37,364 bases of DNA from the NCBI GenBank assembly GCA_964604675.1, contig CAZSAT010000071.1, positions 1-37,364 on the forward strand, read 5' to 3'. The position numbers and the translations under genes are program-made. This DNA is from CAZSAT01 sp964604675 (lineage in GTDB: Bacteria > Myxococcota_A > UBA796 > CAJQPC01). Below, piece after piece: positions 11,154 to 20,200 of the stretch. A model generated the notes under the pieces. The model did not search any database. It saw only the letters and a program-made list of their open reading frames with translations, and was not told the origin of the DNA. Each line of letters opens with the position of its first letter. Positions within the stretch are counted from its first letter, which is position 1.

Positions 11154-11984
11154 CTACTGCAGCACGCCGTCGGCGCAGGCGACCGCGAGCAGCTCACGCT
11201 CTCCCTCGCCACACTGACGGTAGCGGTACATCTCCAGGATGTGGTTCCCGCTGTAGGGCGCGTTCCAGGCGTAGCTCCAGGTGCGCTTGCCGTCGGCGAC
11301 GGCGCCCGCAGGCAGGCCTCTCGCATCGGCGACCGGTTGATCGTCGAAGTACGCGTCGAAGCTGTAGCTGCATGCGGGATCGCCGTCGGCCGCTGCCTCG
11401 GTCCACAAGGCGCTCGGAACCGCCTCGCCGAAGCTCGCGACCGGCATCCCCGCCTCGATCTGCTTGGCGGAGGCCGCCTCGTTGGCCGCCGCGTCGCCGA
11501 TGAACAGGGGCTCGTCGCAGGGGCGAAACGTCAACTCGGTGCCTTCCGGGAACTGCAGGTACTCCTGGTAGCCCGAGCCGACCTGGACCTCGGTCTCGCC
11601 GCCCTCCGCCCACTTCAGCCTGGCTTCGACCACGCGCAACGCGCAGCGCTGCTTGTAGGGCTCGAGGTACAAGCGCACCCGGTCCTTGTTGCCCGCCTTC
11701 CAGGCCGCCTCGTCCTCGGCCGACAACACCTGCGTGAGCTGCAGATCCGTCTCCCGCAGCACGCCGGCCATCGACAGCTTGGCGAAGCTGCCGTTCACGA
11801 ACCAGCCCTCGTAGGCGCTGCCGTGCTGGTTCACCTGCACACGGTGGGTGTGGTCACCCTGGTTGCCCTGGACCTTGATCCAGCGGCCCGCGAGCTGGTC
11901 CATCGCAACGTGGGGGCACTTGTCCTCGGCGACGGGCGCGTCCGGCTCCTCAGCGGGCGGGCATGCGAGCAACAGGGCGAGCAT
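11154..11984 (-). CDS. Lipoprotein of unknown function
   Basis: The 276-residue product has a very short lipoprotein signal (MLALLLAC, Cys at residue 8) and then a PPAEEPDAPVAED linker. I recognise no family. About six further Cys are spread through the protein, and its C-terminal third has a Trp/Tyr-rich stretch (TWSYAWNAPYSGNH). The ATG at 11984 is the first start in the frame, so the short signal is not a start-choice artefact. The gene overlaps the upstream beta-helix gene by 35 bp and precedes the second beta-helix gene by 8 bp, so the three are likely one operon. Confidence 0.8.
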   Translation of the reverse strand: MLALLLACPPAEEPDAPVAEDKCPHVAMDQLAGRWIKVQGNQGDHTHRVQVNQHGSAYEGWFVNGSFAKLSMAGVLRETDLQLTQVLSAEDEAAWKAGNKDRVRLYLEPYKQRCALRVVEARLKWAEGGETEVQVGSGYQEYLQFPEGTELTFRPCDEPLFIGDAAANEAASAKQIEAGMPVASFGEAVPSALWTEAAADGDPACSYSFDAYFDDQPVADARGLPAGAVADGKRTWSYAWNAPYSGNHILEMYRYRQCGEGERELLAVACADGVLQ

Positions 11985-13281
11985 CGAACCTCCGACGGAA
12001 CCAGGTCAGCAGACCCAGGAACCAGGCCCCTCCGCCTAACCCGGCCGTGCAGCCACACCCGTCGGTGCCACCGTCACCCCCACCGCTCGCGGCTGTGTCG
12101 TCTCCGCGACCGTCACCGCCGTCGCCGCCATCCCCGGCACCCGCCGTGTCGCCCGCCCCGGTGTCGCCGCCCGCGAAGGCGCCGCTGTATTCGTCCGCCC
12201 CCACGTCCGGGTCCTCGTCCCGCCCCTCGCCGTCCATGTCCTCTTCGACCGTCGAGCCCTCGCCCTGATCGATGGCGCCGCTCGTGCTCACGAGGTGGTA
12301 GTCGCCGCCGGGGGCATCCACGAAGTCGTCGTCACCGGCCGCGAGGTTGCTGTGCCACTCGGCGGCGTCGGGGACCTCGCCGTGGAAGAGGGTGTTCTTG
12401 ACCGTGATGTTGTAGCCGTCGTCCGCGATGAAGGGCGTGCCGAGGTCGCGCCCGAGCGTGACGTGCGTCACCGTGAGGCCCCCCTCGCGGCTCTCGATCC
12501 CGACGTCCAGGTCGGAGAAGACGCTGTTGTACGAAGCCACCGTCCCCCCTTCGGAGAGGAGCCCCGTGCCTCCGCCCGTCACCATCACCTGGTTGGAGCG
12601 CACGAACACACCCGGTCCCCCGTGCACCGCCACCCCGCTCACGCCGCTGGCCTCGAGCGGCCCGACGTAGAGCGTGACCTCCTGGTCGGCGGTGCTGGCC
12701 GCGTACACGCCACCACCCGCGTTCACGATGTGGCCCTGGTCGACCACGGACGTTCCCCAGTCCGCGTTCGACTCCAGGTGCACCGCGTAGCCTCCCACGT
12801 CGGACACCTCGCCGTTCCGGAAGGTGAGGCCCACGAAGTCACTGGCCTCCAGGCCATGCCCGCCGCAGTCGCTGATGGTCATCTGGTCGAGCAGCAGCTC
12901 GGTGGCGCCGGTGAGCCGCACGCAGCTGCCGTCCGACCCGGAGACGCCGACCTCCGTGATGCCCAGCTTGTCGACACCGGAGCCGATCTCCAGCACGGGC
13001 CCGCTGCCGCCGGTGCCCACGAACGCGATGCCCTCCACCTGCCAGGAGGGCCCGCTGATGGTCGCGACCGGGGCCGTGCCCATGACCGTGACACCCTCCC
13101 CCACCAGCCGAACGTCGGCGCTCCCGTCGCTGACCGCGCCGAGCGTGATCGACTCGTTCCAGGTGCCGCCAGTCGCCAGAGCGATGATCTGCCCGGCGGA
13201 AGCGCTGTCGACCGCTTCCTGGATCGAGTCGGATTCCGTGACGTTGATGACGCCCGCGAGCGCGGTGGTGACGATGAGCAT
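11950..13281 (-). CDS. Secreted beta-helix protein with MYXO-CTERM tail
   Basis: The product is 443 residues from ATG 13281, with a short signal (MLIVTTALAG). The body is a series of parallel beta-helix rungs: SIQEAVDSASAGQIIALATG at the start, then VEGIAF, LTGATELLLDQMTISDCGGHG and NSVFSDLDVGIESREGG. The end (GAIDQGEGS..DEDPDVGADEYSG) is typical of bacterial surface beta-helix proteins. A Gly/Asp-rich linker leads to DGCGCTAG at ~407-414, a hydrophobic stretch and an Arg-rich tail: a MYXO-CTERM signal. The frame is open upstream of 13281 across the Cys-cluster gene but has no signal there. The second beta-helix protein in the same run suggests paired surface polysaccharide binding or cleavage. 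Confidence 0.85.
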   Translation of the reverse strand: MLIVTTALAGVINVTESDSIQEAVDSASAGQIIALATGGTWNESITLGAVSDGSADVRLVGEGVTVMGTAPVATISGPSWQVEGIAFVGTGGSGPVLEIGSGVDKLGITEVGVSGSDGSCVRLTGATELLLDQMTISDCGGHGLEASDFVGLTFRNGEVSDVGGYAVHLESNADWGTSVVDQGHIVNAGGGVYAASTADQEVTLYVGPLEASGVSGVAVHGGPGVFVRSNQVMVTGGGTGLLSEGGTVASYNSVFSDLDVGIESREGGLTVTHVTLGRDLGTPFIADDGYNITVKNTLFHGEVPDAAEWHSNLAAGDDDFVDAPGGDYHLVSTSGAIDQGEGSTVEEDMDGEGRDEDPDVGADEYSGAFAGGDTGAGDTAGAGDGGDGGDGRGDDTAASGGGDGGTDGCGCTAGLGGGAWFLGLLTWFRRRFDARPVARMPAR

Positions 13282-13289
13282 GAGGCCCC

Positions 13290-14309
13290 CTATCCGGGCG
13301 AAGACGAAGAAAGAAGCGGCGCGACCCCCGAGTCGTCGAGCGACAGGAACAGGGTCTCCAGAAGACCTGCTCCCCGACGTTCCCAGCGCGCGAACAGCGG
13401 GTGCAGGGCGAGCCGCGACAAGCGCACGTGGGCGGCGCCCGTCTCCGACGGCGCGGCCTCGGACAGCGCGGCGACCAGGCTGTACACCCCGAGCCAGCGA
13501 GGGGCACCGCCGTGGCGAGTGAGGCGCTTCCCGACCAGCTGCTGCCGCAGGGTGGCCGCGAGGTAGGCCGGAGCCGGAGCGACCGAGGCACCCTCGAGAT
13601 CCGAGGTCACACGACACAAGAATGCCTCGACCCAACCATCGCCTGCCACCCGGTCGGTGAGCATGGCGCGCAGCCCGTCACGCAGCGCACCGGCGACGGC
13701 GCGAGCGCGCTCCGGCGAAGGGTCTGGAGGACTTCGCCTCAACCCACGATACATCTGATCGCGCAGCGCCACCACGTTCTCGGGCCAGGGCCGGTCCAGG
13801 ATGGTGTCCAGCAGCACAGGCTCGAGGCTCAACCAGTCTTCGGCCGACACGCCAATTCCAGGCAGCACCTGGATCGGGCCCTCGAAGCGGTGCCGGTGTG
13901 CATCGGCTGGGAGGTGAGTCAGCTGCTCATCGACCGGAGTCTCCCCGTGGCCGAGCCCTCCACAGTCGTCCCGGAGCGCCACGGCCTCGCCGCCAGGCTG
14001 ACGCACGATGTGAAACGGAAACGTGCGACAGAACACCGGCTTCTCCTCCGCACCATGTTCCTCGTGGATGCGGCAGCGCCCACTGTCGGCGAGGAAGACG
14101 CAGGCGCCATCACGCTGTGAGAGCCAGGCACCGTGCTGGTCGCGTCGGTACCAGCCGGCGCCGCCGAGACGCTCCACGCCCAGGACCTCCAGGCGCGCGA
14201 TCCGCTCGGGGGCGACCGGACCGAGCGCCAACATGCGGCAGCACAGGGAGCACTGCCCGCAGTCCCAGCGCGCGCCGGGTACGGAGGTCACGTGGCGGCC
14301 GTCGCTCAC
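13290..14309 (-). CDS. YkgJ-type Cys-cluster protein
   Basis: The 339-residue product has the CxxCxxCC metal-chelating signature near the N-terminus (WDCGQCSLCCR; Cys17, 20, 23, 24). It continues with CVFLADSGRCRIH (Cys70, Cys79), KPVFCRTFPFH (Cys94) and DDCGG (Cys116). This matches the zinc- or iron-chelating YkgJ/PF03692 family. The C-terminal ~200 residues are helical and unassigned. GTG at 14309 overlaps the stop of the small lipoprotein gene in a GTGA, so translation is probably coupled. It looks cytoplasmic, which is unusual in a run that otherwise encodes secreted proteins; a role in modifying or maturing them is speculation. Confidence 0.82.
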   Translation of the reverse strand: MSDGRHVTSVPGARWDCGQCSLCCRMLALGPVAPERIARLEVLGVERLGGAGWYRRDQHGAWLSQRDGACVFLADSGRCRIHEEHGAEEKPVFCRTFPFHIVRQPGGEAVALRDDCGGLGHGETPVDEQLTHLPADAHRHRFEGPIQVLPGIGVSAEDWLSLEPVLLDTILDRPWPENVVALRDQMYRGLRRSPPDPSPERARAVAGALRDGLRAMLTDRVAGDGWVEAFLCRVTSDLEGASVAPAPAYLAATLRQQLVGKRLTRHGGAPRWLGVYSLVAALSEAAPSETGAAHVRLSRLALHPLFARWERRGAGLLETLFLSLDDSGVAPLLSSSSPG

Positions 14310-14434
14310 AGCTCGGGCGCCACGTCGGCACGACGTTCACCGGGGGTGGCGGGTGCGTGCCACGCGCCGCTGTCCTCGGCGGAGGTGCCCTCCAGGGCGG
14401 CGTCGGGCATGGAACAGGCCAGCAGGAACCACAT
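14306..14434 (-). CDS. 42-residue lipoprotein (small gene)
   Basis: A short frame encodes MWFLLACSMPDAALEG and onwards to ADVAPEL, 42 residues. The lipobox FLLAC puts the Cys at residue 7 and the mature peptide would be only 36 residues, acidic and Pro/Ala-rich. Three independent signs support it. An in-frame TAG lies 12 nt upstream. TAGCGT followed by 6 nt sits before the ATG, the leaderless spacing seen elsewhere. The TGA stop overlaps the GTG start of the Cys-cluster gene (GTGA). It would be the first gene of the minus-strand run ending at 9478. Function unknown. Confidence 0.65.
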   Translation of the reverse strand: MWFLLACSMPDAALEGTSAEDSGAWHAPATPGERRADVAPEL

Positions 14435-14507
14435 GCACGCACGCTACTGCATGCCCTGCTCCGGCGCGCGCGTGCGTTAGGCAACAGGGGTCCCACCCGG
14501 AGGCTCC
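14435..14507. promoter_or_regulatory. Divergent promoter region: small lipoprotein / M16 peptidase
   Basis: Leftward: TAGCGT (14446-14441), 6 nt, ATG 14434. Rightward: TAGGCA (14478-14483), 24 nt leader with GGAGG (14499-14503), 4 nt, GTG 14508. A GCATGC palindrome and a GCGCGCGC run lie between the boxes. Confidence 0.5.
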
Positions 14508-15815
14508 GTGCTCCTCGCCTGGCTCGTGCCATCGGCCCTCGCGCTCGACATTCCCCACGAACACTACGAGCTCGACAACGGCCTCGACGTGCTGCTCGTG
14601 CAGGACCACCGCCTTCCGCAGGTCGTGGTCGACCTCTGGTACGGCGTGGGCAGCTACGACGATCCCCCCGGGGAGTCCGGGTTCGCGCACCTGTTCGAGC
14701 ACCTGATGTTCATGGGCACCGAGCTCGTGGGCGAGGGCGAGTTCGACGGGCGCATGGAAGCGGGCGGCGGCTGGAACAACGCGTCCACCGCCGACGACCG
14801 CACCAACTACTTCGACGTCGGTCCCGCGGAGCTGCTGGACGTGTTGATGTTCATGGAGGCCGACCGGATGACGGGCCTCGACATCACCCAGGACAAGCTC
14901 GACCTGCAACGGGAGGTCGTGAGGAACGAGCGGCGTCAGAACTACGAGGACGCCCCCTACGGCAAGGTCTGGCTGGAGATCCCGGCCATGCTGTACCCGG
15001 AGACCCACCCCTACCACCTGAGCGGCATCGGCTCCCACGAGGATCTGCTGGCCGCCAGCCTCGACACCGTCACCAGCTTCTACGCGGACTGGTACGCACC
15101 GAACAACGCCACGCTCATCATCGGCGGCGACTTCGACCCCGACGCCGTCAAGGCGAACGTCGATCGTTGGTTCGCCCCCCTGGAGCCCGCGGAGCTCCGC
15201 GAGCACGTGGTGCCCCCGGAGGTCGTCGCACCCGTCACGGTGGAGAAGACCATCACCGACCAGGTCGAGCTGCCCCTGTTGGTGATGGCCTGGCACTCTC
15301 CCGCCTTCTTCACACCGGGCGACGCGGAGCTGGACATCCTCGCGTCCGTGCTCGCCGGCGGCGCTGACGCGCGCCTCGAGGCCCGCCTGGTCAACGAGGA
15401 GCGGGTGGTGCAGGAGCTGGAGGTGTTCCAGTACTCCAACCGCCACGGGTCGAGCTTCTACCTGATGGCCTTCGCCAGCCCAGACGCCGACCTCGACGCG
15501 GTGGCCGCGGCGATCGACGAAGAGCTCGCCGCGCTGGCCAGTGGCGCGGCCCCCGTGACCGAGCGTGAGCTCGCCCAGGCCGTCAACGGCTGGGAGATGA
15601 ACCTGGTCTACGGCCTGGAGGGGCTGCTCGACCGTGTCGAGACCCTGCAGAACTACCTCTTCTACACCGGCACGGCCGACTACCTGGACGAGGATCTCGC
15701 CCGCTACCAGGGCGTCACGGCGGAGAGCATCCAGGCCGTGGTGGCCGAACGCCTGAAGCCCGAGCTCGCGGCGCGCCTGACCGTGCTGCCCGAAGCCACC
15801 GAGGAGACCGAGTGA
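14508..15815 (+). CDS. M16-family zinc peptidase, active subunit
   Basis: The 435-residue product carries a Sec signal (MLLAWLVPSALA) and the inverted zinc motif HLFEH (His61, Glu64, His65), with the third ligand Glu141 exactly 76 residues after His65 (RNERRQ). These are the signatures of M16 peptidases (pitrilysin/processing-peptidase family). One half of an M16 clam-shell is about this long, so a partner is expected, and the next gene supplies it. The GTG start has GGAGG 4 nt upstream. It is probably periplasmic and degrades peptides or misfolded proteins; the real substrate is unknown. Confidence 0.92.
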   Translation: MLLAWLVPSALALDIPHEHYELDNGLDVLLVQDHRLPQVVVDLWYGVGSYDDPPGESGFAHLFEHLMFMGTELVGEGEFDGRMEAGGGWNNASTADDRTNYFDVGPAELLDVLMFMEADRMTGLDITQDKLDLQREVVRNERRQNYEDAPYGKVWLEIPAMLYPETHPYHLSGIGSHEDLLAASLDTVTSFYADWYAPNNATLIIGGDFDPDAVKANVDRWFAPLEPAELREHVVPPEVVAPVTVEKTITDQVELPLLVMAWHSPAFFTPGDAELDILASVLAGGADARLEARLVNEERVVQELEVFQYSNRHGSSFYLMAFASPDADLDAVAAAIDEELAALASGAAPVTERELAQAVNGWEMNLVYGLEGLLDRVETLQNYLFYTGTADYLDEDLARYQGVTAESIQAVVAERLKPELAARLTVLPEATEETE

Positions 15816-17203
15816 TGCTGCTGCTCCTCGCCTGCGCCAAGCCCGTTCCCCCGGAGGTCGTTGCCGAGCCGATCACGGTTCCGGAGATCGGGGCACGACG
15901 CGCCTTCACCCCGCCCGTCCCCGAGGTCGCCACCCTCGACAACGGCGCCACGCTCTGGCTCGTCGAGGATCACGACCTGCCGATCGTCAGCCTGTCGCTC
16001 GTCGTGCCCGGCGGCGCCACCGACGACGGAGACGCGTGGGGCCGCGCGGCCCTCGCCGCCGACATGCTCACCGAGGGTGCCGGCGACCGCGACGCGCTCA
16101 CCCTCGCGAGCGACCTCAGGCTGTTGGCCACCGACGTGGGTGCCTCGAGCACGCGCACCCGCACGATCCTGCACCTCGACACCCACCGCGAGCGGCTGGA
16201 GCAGACCCTCCCCATCTTCGCGGACGTGGTGCTGCGCCCGCGCTTCGAAGGCAGCGACTGGGACCGCGTGATCGACCGTTCGGTGAATGTCGCACGGCAG
16301 GACCGCGAGGACGGCCCCGTGGTCGCGTCCCAGTACGGCCGGCTGCAGCTCTATGGTGCCGACCATCCCCTCGGCCCGCCTACCCACGGCACACCCGCGA
16401 CCCTGGCCGCGCTGGACCGCAGCGACACGCAGAGCTGGCACGCCAGCCGCCTGGTCGCCGGCGAGAGCACCTTCGTCGTGGTCGGCGACCTCGGTCTGGA
16501 CGAGGCACGGGCGCTCCTCGACGAACACTTCGCCGCCTGGCCCGCCGAGACGTGGGCCTACCGCGAGCCCGTGCTCGATGGCGACTGGCCCGGTGCCGGC
16601 CGCATCCTGCTGGTCGACCTCCCCGGCTCGGCCCAGACCGCCGTCCGCGTCACCGTGCCGGGCTACCCCCCTGGAGACACGATCGCGCAGGCCGCCGAGC
16701 TGGCCGGCATCGTGCTGGGAGGCAGCTTCACCTCCCGGCTCAACAACCTGCTGCGCGAACAGAAGGGCTACACCTACGGAGCCCGCAGCTGGTTCTCCGA
16801 AGGCAGCCTGGGCACGGAGTTCACGGCCTCGACCAACGTCCGCACCGACGCAACCGCCGACGCCCTCGCCGATCTGGTGGGCGTGCTGACCGGCGATCCC
16901 TTCAGCGCTGCCGACCGCGACAAGGCCGCGAGCATCGCGCGCACCGACGCCATCGAGGCGGTGGAGACCCGAAGCGGGCTCAACAGCGCGCTGCAGGATC
17001 TGGTCCTGCGCGGCGCAGCGCCCGACGGCCTCGTCACCGAGCTCGCAGCGAGCCAGGCGGTGACGACCGAAGAGCTCGACCGCGCGCGCCAGTGGGTCGA
17101 CCCCGAGGGCGGGTCCATCGTGCTGGTCGGCGACGAGTCCGTGATCGGAGCGCCCCTGAAGGACGCGGGGTTCGCCTACGAGGTCGTCACCCTGCCCGAC
17201 TGA
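15815..17203 (+). CDS. M16-family inactive partner subunit, lipoprotein
   Basis: About 462 residues with M16 fold signatures but no zinc site: where HxxEH belongs the sequence reads AALAADMLTEGAG. It keeps the substrate-binding Arg/Tyr pair in SRLNNLLREQKGYTYG, as the non-catalytic subunits of heterodimeric M16 proteases do. The signal is very short (MLLLLAC, Cys at residue 7). ATG 15815 overlaps the upstream TGA by one base; GTG 15812 is an alternative that adds one residue. The pair probably forms a heterodimer tethered to the membrane through this lipid. Confidence 0.92.
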   Translation: MLLLLACAKPVPPEVVAEPITVPEIGARRAFTPPVPEVATLDNGATLWLVEDHDLPIVSLSLVVPGGATDDGDAWGRAALAADMLTEGAGDRDALTLASDLRLLATDVGASSTRTRTILHLDTHRERLEQTLPIFADVVLRPRFEGSDWDRVIDRSVNVARQDREDGPVVASQYGRLQLYGADHPLGPPTHGTPATLAALDRSDTQSWHASRLVAGESTFVVVGDLGLDEARALLDEHFAAWPAETWAYREPVLDGDWPGAGRILLVDLPGSAQTAVRVTVPGYPPGDTIAQAAELAGIVLGGSFTSRLNNLLREQKGYTYGARSWFSEGSLGTEFTASTNVRTDATADALADLVGVLTGDPFSAADRDKAASIARTDAIEAVETRSGLNSALQDLVLRGAAPDGLVTELAASQAVTTEELDRARQWVDPEGGSIVLVGDESVIGAPLKDAGFAYEVVTLPD

Positions 17204-17225
17204 GCTCCGCACTCACGAGGCGCGG

Positions 17226-17237
17226 TACGATCCGGCG
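17226..17237 (+). promoter_or_regulatory. TANNNT box before the hybrid histidine kinase
   Basis: TACGAT (17226-17231) followed by 6 nt and the ATG at 17238. No Shine-Dalgarno is visible. The gap to the upstream M16 gene is 34 bp, so readthrough is also possible. Confidence 0.5.
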
Positions 17238-20200
17238 ATGTCCGGAATCCTCTCGGTGCTGTACGCGGCGGCCCTGGCCGACGCACCGCCCAGCGTGGTC
17301 GTGACCGAGGCGTGGCAGACCGACACCTGGGACCTCGCGTCCGGCCTCCCACAGTCCTCGGTCACCGTCATCGAGCCGACCGACGACGGACGCCTCTGGC
17401 TGGGAACCTTCACGGGGCTGGTGCGCTTCGACGGGCAGAGCTTCGAGAGCCTGAACGACGGCCCCGACGCCCCCCTGCGCGTCACGTCTCTGGCACGGGC
17501 TGGAGACCGCCTCTACGTGGGCACCGAGCGCGAGGGCGTGTGGCGCCACGACGGCCAGTCCTTCGAGCGGCTCGAGCTCCCTCCGGGGCTCGCCGAGACC
17601 ACGGTGTGGCGGCTGACCACGAGCAGCGCCGGCGAGCTCTGGGTGGCGGGCGCTTCGGGGGCCTGGCGGCGTGACCGGTCGGGCCGGTGGGATCGGGTCG
17701 TGCACAGCCAGGTGCGGGACGTGGACATCGCCGACGACGGCACGGCCTGGATCTGCGGCGACAAGGTCTGGCGCTGGAGCGCTGGAGGTGGCCGTGTGCT
17801 CGCCCACGACTCGGTGGGCATCTGCACCGGTGGCGTGGTCGGCCCCGACGGGCGCTATGCAGCGATCGCGGACAACGGCCTCGCGGTCGTCGACGACAAG
17901 GGCTCCTACCACGTCCCCGTGCGCGACTTCACGGCCCACTACCTGGGCGAACCGCTGGTGGACCAGCACGGCGGGGTCTGGTTGGGCAGCAACGCGGAGC
18001 TCCTGTACATGGGGGCCTGGGCGGACCTCGGACGCGGCACCGACGAGCTGAAACCGGCGGCGCGGCACGAGCTGTCCGGGACCGTGCGCGACCTGTGGGG
18101 CATGCCCTCCGGCGCGGTGTGGGTCGGCACCGACGGGGGCGGGCTGCAACGGCTGTCCTCGATGGGCTTCTCCCGCATTCGTCGCACGGACCTGCGCGGC
18201 GGCACCGGCGCAGGGCCGCTCACGGGATCCGACGACACCGCCTGGTTCTCCGTGGACTGCAGCCACCTCCTACGATCCGTGCACGGCCAGGTCCCCGAGC
18301 CCGTCGCCTTGCCTCACCGCGAGGGCTGCCTGACGGCGGCGGCCACCGGCGACGGGGGCCAGGTGTACGCGGCTCAGCGGGAGCAGGTGTTCGCAGTCGA
18401 CCGCGACGTCGGCACACGGATCTTCGCTGCGACCGACACGGTCACGCTCCTGAGCGCGACGCGCGACGAGCTCTGGATCGGCACCGACAGCGGCCACCTC
18501 TGGCGCGTCCAGGACGGCCAGTCCTCGCCCGTTCCGCTGCCGGACGCGATGCGCGGCCGCGAGTTGCTCGCGCTCGACGTCCAGGGGGACGACCTGGTGC
18601 TCGGGCTGGATCGAGGGGTGGCCGCGCGCACGTCCGGTGCGTGGCGCGTGCTGGGCCTCGACGACGGTGTGCCGCACGGCGCGGTGCGGGACCTGCACCG
18701 AGCTGCCAACGGCGTGATCTGGCTCGCCACCTACGGGGGAGGGCTGGGATGGCTCGACGGCGACCAGGCCGGCATGCTGTCCAGCGGCGAGCAGCGCTGG
18801 CCGGATCGCTTCCTGTCGAGCATCGGTGCCATCGACGACGAGGACCTGTGGCTGCAGGGCAACGCCGGGTTGTGGCGCGCACCCCTCGCCGAGCTGGAGG
18901 AGGCCCGACTCGACAGCGGTGCGGCCATCCACGCGGAGCTCCTCCACGTGGGCGAGGCCAATGGGGTGGCGCGACCGAGCGCCGCGCGCCTGGGCGACGA
19001 GCTGTGGCTCGCTGGCGTCGACGGTGTGGCCGTGGTCCATCTGTCCGAGCTGGAGCCCGCCCAGGTGGTGCCCGAAGTCGTCCTGGTGGACGCTCGGGTG
19101 GGCGACGTGGTCGTGCCCGCTGATCGCGCGTCGGAGCTCGCCTCGGACGTGTGGCGGCGGCTGGAGGTCAGCTACACCGCCCCGACCCTGGAACCGCAGG
19201 TCGCGGTGACCTACCAACACCGGCTCACACGCGCCGGGCTCCCCGTGGAGCCCTGGGTCGAGGCCGGGGCCAGCCAGCTCGCGACGTACCCGGATCTCGC
19301 GCCCGGCGACTACCTCTTCGAGGTGCGCAGCCGAGGCCCGCATGGCGACACCAGCGAGGCCACGCGCCTGCGCTTCCGGCTCGCACCCGCCTGGTTCGAG
19401 CGCAGAGGGCTGCGGGCGGCGCTGGCCGCCACGGCGTTCGCCCTCGCGCTGTTGGTCGGACTGCTCCGTGCGCGTTCCGCCGAGCGGCGCGCGACCGAGC
19501 TCGAGGCCGAGATCCGCCGACGGCGAGAGGCCGAACGGGAGCTCGCCCACCGCGAGTCCCGCTACCGCCAGGTCTTCACCCAGGCGGCCAACGCCTTCCT
19601 CCTCGTCGGACCGGACGGCCGCTGCCAGGAGGTCAACGAGGAGGCGTGCCGTCAGTTCCGTGCGACGCCCGAGCAGATCGCGGAGCGCTCACTCGCCGAG
19701 CTGGGACTGCCGGTCGACCAGGACCTGCGCCCCACCCCCCAGGCCAGCCCAGTGGTCTGCTACCGCATCGATGGCGAGGCGTTCCCGGCCCGGGTGGACG
19801 TGGTGCCCTGCCAGCTGGGGGATGGCGAGGGACGCCTGTGGTCGGTCGTGGACCTGACGCGGTTGGTGCAGGCCCACGACCAGGAGGATCGGCTCCGGCA
19901 CCAGCTGCAGACCGCCCAACGGCTCGAAGCACTCGGCCGCCTCTCCGGCGGCATGGCCCACAACCTCAACAACCTGCTGGGGATCATCGCCTCCAACGTG
20001 GCGCACGTGCACGAGGTGGTCGACGAGCCCGAACTGAGCGAAGCCCTGCAGGATGCCCGAGACGGGGTTCGTCGCGCCGCCGAGCTCCTCCGCCAGCTCC
20101 TGGCCTTCAGCCGTCGCGGAGTCGTGGTCACCGGAAGCTGCGACGCGCAGGCTGTCGCAGCGCGTCTGGAGCGCATGCTCACACCCCTCCTGCACGGCGG

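Noticed and set aside
14110..14532. 140-codon minus-strand frame over the divergent region
   Set aside because: Arg/Pro-rich shadow frame; the 42-codon lipoprotein frame explains this stretch better.
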